Below, piece by piece: positions 1 to 7,605 of a stretch of 64,000 nt of DNA. The position numbers and the translations under genes are program-made. The stretch covers positions 132,884-196,883 of the forward strand of contig NZ_VRKO01000010.1 in the NCBI RefSeq assembly GCF_012271765.1. The letters run 5' to 3'. The notes under the pieces are model-generated. The model ran no database searches, was not told where the DNA came from, and saw only the letters and a program-made list of their open reading frames with translations. Origin of the DNA: Erwinia rhapontici. GTDB taxonomy: Bacteria; Pseudomonadota; Gammaproteobacteria; Enterobacterales; Enterobacteriaceae. How positions within the stretch are numbered: the first letter of the stretch is position 1; each line of letters opens with the position of its first letter.

Positions 1-2132
1 TGTTTAGACTGAATCGCCGTCAGGGCGATGGTGTAAACGATATCGTCTACCAGCGCGCCGCGTGACAGGTCGTTGACCGGCTTACGCATCCCTTGCAGCA
101 TTGGCCCGATGGAGATCAGGTCAGCAGAGCGCTGTACGGCTTTGTACGTGGTGTTACCGGTGTTCAGGTCTGGGAAGATGAACACGGTAGCACGGCCTGC
201 AACCGGTGAGTTTGGCGCTTTTGATTTGGCAACATCAGCCATGATCGCTGCGTCATACTGCAATGGACCATCGATCACCAGGTCAGGACGTTTTTCCTGC
301 GCGATGCGCGTGGCTTCGCGTACTTTCTCAACGTCGCTACCGGCACCGGAGGTTCCGGTGGAGTAGGAGATCATCGCCACGCGTGGCTCGATGCCAAACG
401 CCAGTGCAGAGTCGGCGGACTGGATAGCGATCTCTGCCAGCTGCTCAGGGTTGGGATCCGGGTTGATCGCGCAGTCACCGTAAACCAGAACCTGCTCAGG
501 CAGCAGCATGAAGAACACGGAGGAAACCAGTGAACTGTTCGGTGCGGTTTTGATCAGCTGTAATGGCGGACGAATGGTGTTCGCGGTGGTGTGAACAGCA
601 CCGGAAACCAGTCCGTCAACTTCACCGCGCTCCAGCATCATGGTGCCGAGCATCACGTTGTCTTCCAGCTGCTCCTGCGCTACCACTTCGGTCATGCCTT
701 TGCTCTTACGCAACTCAACCAGACGGGCAACGTAGTTTTCGCGTGCAACGACCGGGTCAACAATCTCAATACCTTTGCCCAGTTCAACGCCCTGAGCGGC
801 CGCTACGCGCTGGATCTCTTCCGGGTTACCCAGCAGGATACAGGTGGCGATGCCGCGCTCAGCACAGATGGCTGCGGCTTTAACAGTACGTGGTTCGTCG
901 CCTTCTGGCAGGACGATACGTTTATGCGCTTTGCGTGCCAGTTCGGTGAGCTGGTAGCGGAAGGCAGGTGGAGACAGACGACGGCTGCGCTCAGATTCAG
1001 CGGTCAGCGATTCGATCCAGTCGGCATCGATGTGGCTGGCCACATATTCCTGCACGCGTTCAATACGCTGGGTATCGTCGCTTGGGACTTCCAGGTTGAA
1101 GCTCTGCAGGCTGAGAGAGGTCTGCCAGGTATTGGTGTCGACCATAAAGACGGGCAGGCCAGTCTGGAAAGCTCGCTCACACAGTTTCTGAATCGGCGCG
1201 TCGATGGCGTAACCGCCGGTCAACAGAATGGCACCAATTTCCACGCCGTTCATCGCGGCCAGGCAGGCGGCAACCAGCACGTCAGGACGGTCAGCAGAGG
1301 TCACCAGCAGTGAACCCGGACGGAAGTGTTCCAGCATGTGTGGCAGGCTGCGGGCGCAGAAGGTCACGGATTTCACGCGGCGAGTGGCGATGTCGCCCTC
1401 GTTGATCACACGTGCATTCAGGTGACGGCACATATCGATAGCGCGGGTGGCAATCAGCTCGAAGCTCCACGGCACGCAGCCCAGCACGGGCAGCGGGCTG
1501 TTAGCGAACAGCTGCTTAGGATCGATATTGGCCACGCTGGCTTTGTTTGAGTCGTCAAAGATCTCAGACAGGTCCGGGCGCGTACGACCCTGTTCGTCAA
1601 CCGGGGCATTCAACTTGTTGATGATAACGCCGGTAATGCTTTTGTTTTTGCTGCCACCGAAGCTGCTCTGCGTCAGTTCGATGCGCTCTTTCAGCTGGGC
1701 CGCTGAGTCATTACCCAGTGACATCACGAAGACGATTTCAGCATTCAGTGTTTTGGCGATTTCATAGTTCAGCGCATTGGCGAACTGATGTTTACGCGTT
1801 GGCACCAGGCCTTCTACCAGCACCACTTCGGCATCTTTGGTGTTTTCGTGATAGCGCGCAATGATCTCTTCCATCAACACATCTTGCTGGTTAGAGCCCA
1901 GCAGAGATTCAACGCGGCTCATTGCCAGCGGTTCAGCGGCAGGAATGCTGGAGTTTTTGCGGATGATGGTGGTGGTCTGGTCTGGGCTGTCGCCGCCTGC
2001 ACGTGGCTGGGCGATCGGTTTAAAGACGCTGAGACGCACGCCTTTACGTTCCATAGCACGGATAACGCCCAGGCTGACGCTGGTCAGACCGACACTGGTA
2101 CCGGTAGGGATGAGCATGATAGTACGGGACAC
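1..2132 (-). CDS. pta: Phosphate acetyltransferase (partial, 3' end cut)
   Basis: Converts acetyl-CoA and phosphate to acetyl phosphate and CoA, the first step of the Pta-AckA acetate overflow pathway in the cytoplasm. About 710 codons are visible against 714 residues in E. coli Pta, so only a few C-terminal residues lie beyond the left edge. The N-terminal part has the [20 protein letters not shown] stretch of the P-loop-like/DRTGG region, and the C-terminal part the PTA_PTB catalytic domain ([30 protein letters not shown]). The start is GTG at 2132 rather than ATG, supported by a good Shine-Dalgarno AGGAGAG about eight bases upstream and by alignment with the family N-terminus. It lies downstream of ackA on the same strand, and the 193-bp gap holds a hairpin. 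Identification is by remembered family sequence. Confidence 0.97.
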   Translation of the reverse strand, partial: MSRTIMLIPTGTSVGLTSVSLGVIRAMERKGVRLSVFKPIAQPRAGGDSPDQTTTIIRKNSSIPAAEPLAMSRVESLLGSNQQDVLMEEIIARYHENTKDAEVVLVEGLVPTRKHQFANALNYEIAKTLNAEIVFVMSLGNDSAAQLKERIELTQSSFGGSKNKSITGVIINKLNAPVDEQGRTRPDLSEIFDDSNKASVANIDPKQLFANSPLPVLGCVPWSFELIATRAIDMCRHLNARVINEGDIATRRVKSVTFCARSLPHMLEHFRPGSLLVTSADRPDVLVAACLAAMNGVEIGAILLTGGYAIDAPIQKLCERAFQTGLPVFMVDTNTWQTSLSLQSFNLEVPSDDTQRIERVQEYVASHIDADWIESLTAESERSRRLSPPAFRYQLTELARKAHKRIVLPEGDEPRTVKAAAICAERGIATCILLGNPEEIQRVAAAQGVELGKGIEIVDPVVARENYVARLVELRKSKGMTEVVAQEQLEDNVMLGTMMLERGEVDGLVSGAVHTTANTIRPPLQLIKTAPNSSLVSSVFFMLLPEQVLVYGDCAINPDPNPEQLAEIAIQSADSALAFGIEPRVAMISYSTGTSGAGSDVEKVREATRIAQEKRPDLVIDGPLQYDAAIMADVAKSKAPNSPVAGRATVFIFPDLNTGNTTYKAVQRSADLISIGPMLQGMRKPVNDLSRGALVDDIVYTIALTAIQSK

Positions 2133-2292
2133 GATAGATTCTCTCCTATAGCGTCATTTTTCACGCTACAGGTGTGTTGGCTGCCTTCGCTCACCCCAGT
2201 CAATTACTTGAGTAAGCTCCTGAGGATTCACTCAGTTGCCGCCTTCCTGTAACGCGAAATATGTAGCTATATAAAATGGTGTCTAAAACAAC

Positions 2293-2314
2293 GCCGTCAG
2301 CCTGGGCTGACGGC
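2293..2314 (-). terminator. Hairpin after ackA, possible attenuator between ackA and pta
   Basis: A perfect 10-bp stem, GCCGTCAGCC and GGCTGACGGC with a 2-base loop, begins 12 bases past the ackA stop. Read on the minus strand it is followed by GTTGTTTTAG, a weak U-run, so it may stop some transcripts before pta or protect the ackA 3' end. Partial termination is inference. Confidence 0.55.
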
Positions 2315-2325
2315 TCGTTGCGAGA

Positions 2326-3528
2326 TTATGCCGTCAGGCGGCTGGCGTCCTGCGCGATCACCAACTCTTCGTTGGTTGGGATGACAATCGCTGCACGCGT
2401 GCCTTCTTTGTTGATAAAGCCTGATTTGCCGAAGCGTGCGGCCAGGTTGCGCTCGTGGTCAACCTCGAAGCCCAGCAGCGCCAGCTTGCCCAGTGACAAT
2501 TCACGAACCATCGCTGCATTTTCGCCGATCCCGCCGGTAAAGATAACCGCATCCAGGCGGCCGTCCATCAGTGCAGTGTAAGAACCGATGTATTTCGCCA
2601 GACGGTGGCAGAACACATCCATCGCGCGTTTGGCATCTTCTTTAGTGGCGTAGTTGTCTTCAACATAACGGCAGTCGCTGGTGACTTCAGTCAGACCCAG
2701 CAGGCCAGACTCTTTGGTCAGCAGTTTGTTGATCGCATCCACGCTCATGCCCAGCGTGTCGTGCAGGAAGAAGATGATCGCCGGGTCGATGTCACCACTG
2801 CGGGTGCCCATCACCAGACCTTCCAGCGGAGTCAGACCCATTGAGGTGTCCACACATTCGCCGTTACGGATAGCCGAAACAGAGCCTCCGTTGCCCAGGT
2901 GGCAGGTGATCACGTTCAGTTCAGAAACAGGTTTGTTCAGGACTTTCGCCGCTTCCTGAGTTACATAGTAGTGACTGGTGCCGTGTGCGCCGTAACGACG
3001 AACACCGTGCTCTTTATAGAGTTTGTACGGCAGGGCGTAGAGATAAGACTCTTCAGGCATTGTCTGATGGAAAGCGGTGTCGAAAACAGCCACATTCTTA
3101 TCTGACAGGTGTGGGAAGTTTTTCAGTGCTTCATCAATACCGATCAGGTGCGCCGGGTTATGCAGCGGTGCAAAAGAAGAAGCATCTTTGATGCCCTGGA
3201 TAACAGACGCATCGATAACCACAGATTGAGTTAACTTTTCGCCGCCATGTACGATGCGATGACCGATTGCAGCGATTTGTGCCGACAGTTCTGGTTTTTG
3301 TGCCAGAATAGTTTTAACCATGAAGTTCAGTGCTTCGCTGTGAGCTGCACCAGCACCCAGAGCCGCTTCTTGTTTAGCGCCATCCTGCTTCCATTTGATA
3401 CGGGCTTCCGGAAGGTGGAAACATTCAGCTAAACCTGACAGGTATTCGTCGCCGTTTGCCGGATCGATGATGGCAAATTTCAGGGAAGAACTACCGCAGT
3501 TCAGAACCAGTACTAACTTACTCGACAT
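2326..3528 (-). CDS. ackA: Acetate kinase
   Basis: Transfers phosphate from acetyl phosphate to ADP, giving acetate and ATP; partner of Pta in acetate metabolism in the cytoplasm. The 400 residues equal the E. coli AckA length. The ASKHA-fold motifs are visible: N-terminal [15 protein letters not shown] (phosphate-1 loop), [12 protein letters not shown] near residue 180, and [15 protein letters not shown] near residue 330. ATG at 3528 follows an AGGACC-type Shine-Dalgarno (minus strand) and matches the family start [14 protein letters not shown]. It is first in the ackA-pta unit and divergent from yfbV across 352 bp. Confidence 0.98.
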   Translation of the reverse strand: MSSKLVLVLNCGSSSLKFAIIDPANGDEYLSGLAECFHLPEARIKWKQDGAKQEAALGAGAAHSEALNFMVKTILAQKPELSAQIAAIGHRIVHGGEKLTQSVVIDASVIQGIKDASSFAPLHNPAHLIGIDEALKNFPHLSDKNVAVFDTAFHQTMPEESYLYALPYKLYKEHGVRRYGAHGTSHYYVTQEAAKVLNKPVSELNVITCHLGNGGSVSAIRNGECVDTSMGLTPLEGLVMGTRSGDIDPAIIFFLHDTLGMSVDAINKLLTKESGLLGLTEVTSDCRYVEDNYATKEDAKRAMDVFCHRLAKYIGSYTALMDGRLDAVIFTGGIGENAAMVRELSLGKLALLGFEVDHERNLAARFGKSGFINKEGTRAAIVIPTNEELVIAQDASRLTA

Positions 3529-3880
3529 GGAAGGTCCTATTTGTTTAAAGTGGCGAAAATAAAGTCAACAGTCTATCAGCGTAGTGCATGAAAGCTGGTA
3601 CATTAATGATGAAGGTCAGGCTTTCGAAAAGTTTTGTCCGAAAGCAAATTTTTTGGAAATATTACGAGATTTTTTTAAATCTTGTCTGTTATTTTTATAA
3701 GTTGGTCGATTGTTGACCCGGATTGCTCGTTATCCACTGCCCGTACCCGATATGATGGGAATAAATCGCGCACAGGATAACCAGGGTCACTCGCAAAGAC
3801 AAAATATTTTGAATCATGTTAGGTAAAGTTGGTGAGTTACAGTTTTTTTTTAATATTTATCTCTGAAGTTGAGGTCAGAC
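3529..3880. promoter_or_regulatory. Divergent ackA / yfbV promoter region
   Basis: The 352 bp between the divergent starts of ackA and yfbV are AT-rich, with several T-runs, and contain no supportable gene. Promoters for both directions must lie here or just inside, but I could not assign a particular -35/-10 pair with confidence. Anaerobic regulators (FNR, ArcA) act on ackA in E. coli; I saw no clear matching site. Confidence 0.5.
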
Positions 3881-4333
3881 ATGGCGAATGAGTCCGGCAG
3901 TGTCGGTTGGTTTAAGCTGTTCCAGCATGGGCAGCACTATATGAAGACGTGGCCTGTCGATAAACGCCTTGCACCTATGTTTCCAGAAAACAGAGTGACG
4001 CGCGCCACGCGGTTTGCTATCCGCATTATGCCTCCCGTCGCTGTTTTCAGCCTGACCTGGCAAATTGCCCTCGGCGGGCAACTTGGCCCGGCCGTGGCCA
4101 CCGCGCTCTTTGCCTGTAGCCTGCCAATGCAGGGGCTGTGGTGGCTGGGAAGACGTTCGGTCACGCCGTTGCCTCCTTCTTTGCTGGGCTGGTTCCACGA
4201 TGTGCGTGAGAAACTGCAAGCCGCCGGCCAGGCGATGACCCCGGTTGAAGGCAAGCCCACGTATCAGTCACTGGCTGATGTTCTGAAACGGGCGTTCAAG
4301 CAGCTGGATAAAACGTTCCTTGATGACCTCTAA
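3881..4333 (+). CDS. yfbV: UPF0208 membrane protein YfbV
   Basis: 150-residue inner-membrane protein of the DUF412/UPF0208 family, the same size class as E. coli YfbV (151). E. coli YfbV has been linked to chromosome macrodomain insulation around Ter; biochemical function is not established. Two hydrophobic segments are visible around residues 44-62 and 68-90, divided by the conserved [18 protein letters not shown] stretch, and the C-terminus ends [15 protein letters not shown] as in the family. ATG at 3881 is chosen because GAGG at 3871-3874 gives 6-base spacing and the family N-terminus begins there; an in-frame TTG four codons upstream lacks spacing. Upstream of yfbU, same strand. Confidence 0.93.
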   Translation: MANESGSVGWFKLFQHGQHYMKTWPVDKRLAPMFPENRVTRATRFAIRIMPPVAVFSLTWQIALGGQLGPAVATALFACSLPMQGLWWLGRRSVTPLPPSLLGWFHDVREKLQAAGQAMTPVEGKPTYQSLADVLKRAFKQLDKTFLDDL

Positions 4334-4339
4334 ATGCAG

Positions 4340-4377
4340 GCGGGTTTTCCTCACTGAAGTGAAGGTAAACCCGCTTT
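4340..4377 (+). terminator. Hairpin between yfbV and yfbU
   Basis: The outer stem GCGGGTTT pairs with AAACCCGC, and the inner part (CCTCAC/GTGAAGG) extends it. It is followed only by TTTGCG, so it is a weak terminator or an mRNA-stabilising hairpin between yfbV and yfbU. Confidence 0.45.
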
Positions 4378-4455
4378 GCGTCAAAGAAGCCTTTCCCCTC
4401 GCTATGCGATCCTTGTGCAACTTTCAGATTGCCCCCCGTGGCCGAGGAGCCCCAA

Positions 4456-4950
4456 ATGGATATGACCCACGCACAGCGTTTAATTCTTTCCAATCAATAC
4501 CAGTTAATGGCGATGCTCGATCCCGATAATGCGGCGCGTCATCGTCGCTATCAGACTATTGTCGAACGCGGTTACGGCCTGCAACTGCGCGAGCTGGATA
4601 ATGAATTCAGCCAGCTGCCGGAAGCGGAATGCCGCACGCTAGTCGCGATGATGGAGATGTATCACGCGCTGCATGTTTCCTGGACTAATCTGAAAGAGCC
4701 TCAGGGGGTTGAAGCGCGTCGCCTGGTATTCCTGGGTTTTGATGCCGCCACAGAAGGGCGTTACCTCGGCTACGTGCGCTTTCTGGTGAATGTGGAAGGG
4801 CGTTACGGTCATTTTTCCGCGGGCAACCACGAGTTTAATGCTCAGGTGCCGATGTGGGAAAAGTATCAACGGATGCTGGCTGTGTGGCACAATTGTCCCC
4901 GACAGTACCATCTGAGTGCGAATGAGATCGCGCAAGTTATCAACGCCTGA
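4456..4950 (+). CDS. yfbU: UPF0304 family protein YfbU
   Basis: 164 residues, exactly the E. coli YfbU length. Cytoplasmic, predicted all-helical, of unknown biochemical role; the E. coli homologue has been reported to affect cell viability. The family signature runs from [15 protein letters not shown] through [14 protein letters not shown] and [18 protein letters not shown] to a C-terminal [21 protein letters not shown] at 4456 follows GAGGAG at 4444-4449 with 6-base spacing; in-frame codons further upstream are not conserved. It ends 13 bp before hxpA and is probably co-transcribed with it. Confidence 0.95.
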   Translation: MDMTHAQRLILSNQYQLMAMLDPDNAARHRRYQTIVERGYGLQLRELDNEFSQLPEAECRTLVAMMEMYHALHVSWTNLKEPQGVEARRLVFLGFDAATEGRYLGYVRFLVNVEGRYGHFSAGNHEFNAQVPMWEKYQRMLAVWHNCPRQYHLSANEIAQVINA

Positions 4951-4963
4951 GAAGGAAGATGCA

Positions 4964-5623
4964 GTGAAGTGTAAAGGTTTTCTGTTTGATCTGGATGGCA
5001 CGTTAGTCGACTCACTTACGGTCGTTGAACGTGCCTGGAAAAACTGGGGTAAGCGCCACGGGATTGACCCGGACGAAGTGCTTGGTTTCATCCACGGTAA
5101 GCAGGCTATTACCTCACTGCGCCATTTTATGGCCGGGGCGTCAGCAGACGCCATTCAGCAGGAGTTTATCGCCCTGGAAAAAATGGAAGCCGAAGACACG
5201 GACGGGATTGTGGCGTTGCCGGGTGCGCTAGCGTTGCTGGCGCAGCTTGATGAAATGGACATCCCCTGGGCCATCGTGACCTCCGGTTCTGTGCCTGTGG
5301 CCAGCGCCCGTCATGCGGCGGCAGGGCTGCCAGCTCCTGCCGCGTTTGTTACCGCAGAACGTGTCGAGCGCGGTAAACCTGAACCTGATGCCTATTTACT
5401 GGGTGCACAGCTGCTGGACCTGGAGCCGGAAGAGTGTGTGGTGGTAGAAGATGCCGCAGCGGGCATTCTCTCCGGACTGAGCGCAGGCTGCCATGTGATT
5501 GCCGTGAACGTGCCCGTTGATGCACCCCGTCTGGAAGATGTGGATATGGTACTCACCTCGCTGGATGAGCTTATCATCCATAAAAATGCTGATGGCAGCG
5601 TTAATATTCACCGTAAACATTAA
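4964..5623 (+). CDS. hxpA: HAD-family sugar (hexitol) phosphatase HxpA/YfbT
   Basis: Haloacid-dehalogenase-type phosphatase; E. coli HxpA (YfbT) hydrolyses sugar and hexitol phosphates in the cytoplasm. 219 residues against 216 in E. coli. Motif I is FLFDLDGTLVDS (nucleophile and acid Asp), motif II is AIVTSGS, the lysine is in ERGKPEPDAY (motif III), and motif IV is VVVEDAAAGI. The start is GTG at 4964: AAGGAAG at 4952-4958 gives sensible spacing and VKCKGFLFDLDG aligns with the family MRCKGFLFDLDG. Thirteen bases separate it from yfbU. A terminator follows, closing this unit before the heme locus. Confidence 0.94.
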   Translation: MKCKGFLFDLDGTLVDSLTVVERAWKNWGKRHGIDPDEVLGFIHGKQAITSLRHFMAGASADAIQQEFIALEKMEAEDTDGIVALPGALALLAQLDEMDIPWAIVTSGSVPVASARHAAAGLPAPAAFVTAERVERGKPEPDAYLLGAQLLDLEPEECVVVEDAAAGILSGLSAGCHVIAVNVPVDAPRLEDVDMVLTSLDELIIHKNADGSVNIHRKH

Positions 5624-5630
5624 TTCTTTT

Positions 5631-5657
5631 CAGCCCTGCTCTCGCGGGGCTTTTTAT
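5631..5657 (+). terminator. Rho-independent terminator after hxpA
   Basis: The stem AGCCCTGC / GCGGGGCT (one mismatch) has a TCTC loop and is followed by TTTTTATTT, 8 bp past the hxpA stop. It separates the conserved unit from the heme-acquisition locus. Confidence 0.85.
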
Positions 5658-5713
5658 TTCCCCCTGGTTCCCCGTGGTAAAAAACACAACATAAATGTCA
5701 CACCAATTTTAAT

Positions 5714-5732
5714 GTTAATAAGAATCATTATC
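5714..5732. promoter_or_regulatory. Fur box upstream of the ECF sigma gene
   Basis: The 19-mer GTTAATAAGAATCATTATC matches the classic Fur consensus GATAATGATAATCATTATC at 16 of 19 positions (counted by hand). It sits in an AT-rich stretch about 150 bp before the sigma-factor start, where a promoter would lie. This supports iron-dependent repression of the sigma gene, as for fecI and hasI. Confidence 0.85.
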
Positions 5733-5880
5733 ATTTTTATATTTTTTTCTATATTCTTACCTAAAACGAACAAATAGCGACCCGCGCAACCGCGTGCTGG
5801 TCCTCTCCAGGGTACTTTTTTATGGTGTGCATTAACGTTGCTTGTGCTCGCTTTAAACTTACGGCTCCCGGGGTGGCGCT

Positions 5881-6381
5881 ATGCTGAACCTCAAATTGCT
5901 CTTCCAGAAGCACGCGCACGAGATCCAGCAGTTTCTTCAGAAACGCGGGCACGGGCCTGATGTGGCCGCCGATCTGACCCAGGATACTTTCCTGCGCATC
6001 CTCAGTTCGGCACCGCAAAAGGATGATAACCCGCGTGCGTGGCTGCACCGGGTGGCACGTAACCTCTCGGTTGACCTCTATCGCCGCCAGCAGATTGTCA
6101 CCATAGAAGAGATGCCGGAAGAGGACTTCTATGCCATTGCTGACCCGCTCTCCGGGCCGGAACGGACCTTTGGTGCGCGTCAGGATCTGCAAATACTGAA
6201 CGATGCGCTGCATGAGCTGCCGTTACAAACTCAGCAGGCTTTCCGCCTGTATCGTTTAGGGGAGATGACGATTAACGAGGTGGCAGAGGAGCTGGATATT
6301 TCTATTTCCCACTGCTGGAAACTGATTCAACGCGCCTACCTTCATCTGCGCGTGAAATTGAACGATGCGCATAAGCAATGA
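5881..6381 (+). CDS. FecI/HasI-type ECF sigma factor
   Basis: 166-residue sigma-70 family factor of the extracytoplasmic type used in iron cell-surface signalling. Region 2 spans about residues 8-72, with the DLTQDTFLRIL and NPRAWLHRVARNLSVDLYRR motifs; region 4 spans about 108-160, with LPLQTQQAFRLYRLGEMTINEVAEELDIS and the recognition helix ISISHCWKLIQRAYLHL. Only regions 2 and 4 are present, as expected. By family knowledge it would bind core RNA polymerase, be controlled by the adjacent FecR and transcribe the receptor gene. A strong Fur box lies upstream. The Shine-Dalgarno is poor (GGGGTGG), so the start is likely but not certain. FecI and HasI are equally possible models; the exact orthologue cannot be named. 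Confidence 0.93.
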   Translation: MLNLKLLFQKHAHEIQQFLQKRGHGPDVAADLTQDTFLRILSSAPQKDDNPRAWLHRVARNLSVDLYRRQQIVTIEEMPEEDFYAIADPLSGPERTFGARQDLQILNDALHELPLQTQQAFRLYRLGEMTINEVAEELDISISHCWKLIQRAYLHLRVKLNDAHKQ

Positions 6382-6464
6382 ACTAAAATAAGCAAACGCA
6401 TCTCTTATCCATTACAGTATGAATGCTCTTTTTGCCGACGCGCTAGCGAACCGGATTTGCTCAG

Positions 6465-7433
6465 ATGACTGGAAACATGTCGCAGGACGATAAATTGTTT
6501 GAAGAAGCCTTCGACCTGATCATCATGTTGCAGGCTGGCAAGGATACCCCGCAGGTGCGCGATCTGATTCAGGTCTGGCGCGCGCGTGGCCCTGCCCATG
6601 AAGCGGCCTGGCGCGAGGCGATGCATATTCACAGCCTGTCCGGCGATTTGCTGCATGTTTCCCCCTCCACCGTTGTGCCCCTTCCTTCCCGACCGGGATT
6701 ATCCCGTCGTCGTTTTCTGCTGGGGGCAACTGCAGTTGCTGCTGCGGGGGCTCTGTTGGCAGTGGCGGGACCCCAACTGCTGCTTAACCTTCGTGCTGAC
6801 AACGTGACGGCGACCGCAGAAGTGAAACATCTGCGGCTGGAGGACGGAACCGCTATCGCGCTGGGACCGGACAGTGCCGTTCGTTATCATTTTACCCCGC
6901 AGGAACGCCGTATTGAGCTGCTCTCCGGGATGGCGTGGATTGATGTTGCCGCTGACGACATGCGTACTTTTCGCGCGGTGGCGCGTGATATGCAGGTCAG
7001 TACTTTCGACAGTGCTTTCGATTTGAGCCAGGAGAGTTCGCTGCTGAATGTCAGCGTCGGGCGCGGCAGTGCTGAAGTGCTTATCGCGGGTAACAGTGAC
7101 CCGGTCAGTCCGCAGCTGGGTGCCGGTGACTGGCTGACCCTGGATCTGCACAGCCAGTTGATCGAACATGGTCATCATTCTGCTGATGCCGCCGGTGCCT
7201 GGCAGGACGGTACGCTGGTGGTGGACGGCGAAACATTATCATCAGTGGTCGCACGCATTGCGCGCTGGCAGCCGGGCAAGGTGGTGATGGCCAGCAGCCG
7301 CCTTGGTCATCAGCGTATTAGCGGTGTCTATAATCTGAGTGACCCCTTGAGCGCCTTGCAGGCTGCGGTGCAGCCTCGTGGTGGCAAAGTGCATGAACTG
7401 AGTCCGTGGCTGACGGTAATCGCCACGATCTGA
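6465..7433 (+). CDS. FecR/HasS-type anti-sigma regulator with twin-arginine motif
   Basis: 322-residue FecR-family transmembrane regulator that should carry the signal from the receptor's periplasmic STN domain to the neighbouring ECF sigma factor. Residues 1-79 are the cytoplasmic sigma-binding part, with a helical DUF4880-like start (LFEEAFDLIIMLQAG, then VWRARGPAHEAAWRE). SRRRFLLG at 80-87 followed by a hydrophobic segment (about 85-107) forms an internal twin-arginine signal; E. coli FecR is known to need Tat. The FecR periplasmic domain follows (LEDGTAIALGPDSAVRYHF; IELLSGMAWIDV), with a C-terminal STN-like region. ATG 6465 or ATG 6477 could start it, and neither has a clear ribosome site. 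It lies 83 bp downstream of the sigma gene, probably in one operon. Confidence 0.92.
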   Translation: MTGNMSQDDKLFEEAFDLIIMLQAGKDTPQVRDLIQVWRARGPAHEAAWREAMHIHSLSGDLLHVSPSTVVPLPSRPGLSRRRFLLGATAVAAAGALLAVAGPQLLLNLRADNVTATAEVKHLRLEDGTAIALGPDSAVRYHFTPQERRIELLSGMAWIDVAADDMRTFRAVARDMQVSTFDSAFDLSQESSLLNVSVGRGSAEVLIAGNSDPVSPQLGAGDWLTLDLHSQLIEHGHHSADAAGAWQDGTLVVDGETLSSVVARIARWQPGKVVMASSRLGHQRISGVYNLSDPLSALQAAVQPRGGKVHELSPWLTVIATI

Positions 7434-7496
7434 CCGAAAAAGACCTTCCTCCCTACGTTTTCATTCTCCCCCAAAATAGTTTTGTAAAAAAAACAT

Positions 7497-7515
7497 CTTA
7501 ATGAGAAAAATTGTC
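7497..7515. promoter_or_regulatory. Possible second Fur box upstream of the receptor gene
   Basis: The 19-mer starting CTTAATGAGAAAAATTGTC matches the Fur consensus at 13 of 19 positions (hand count). It lies about 90 bp before the receptor start, where Fur control of the receptor would be expected. The match is moderate in an AT-rich stretch and may be chance. Confidence 0.4.
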
Positions 7516-7605
7516 ATTCCCATTCGTTGTATCTGACAGAGCGTGCTGGCTGTCACCTGCATCATCGGCCGCTTACAAAATAACAATATTTTGCCGAGGG
7601 GATTT

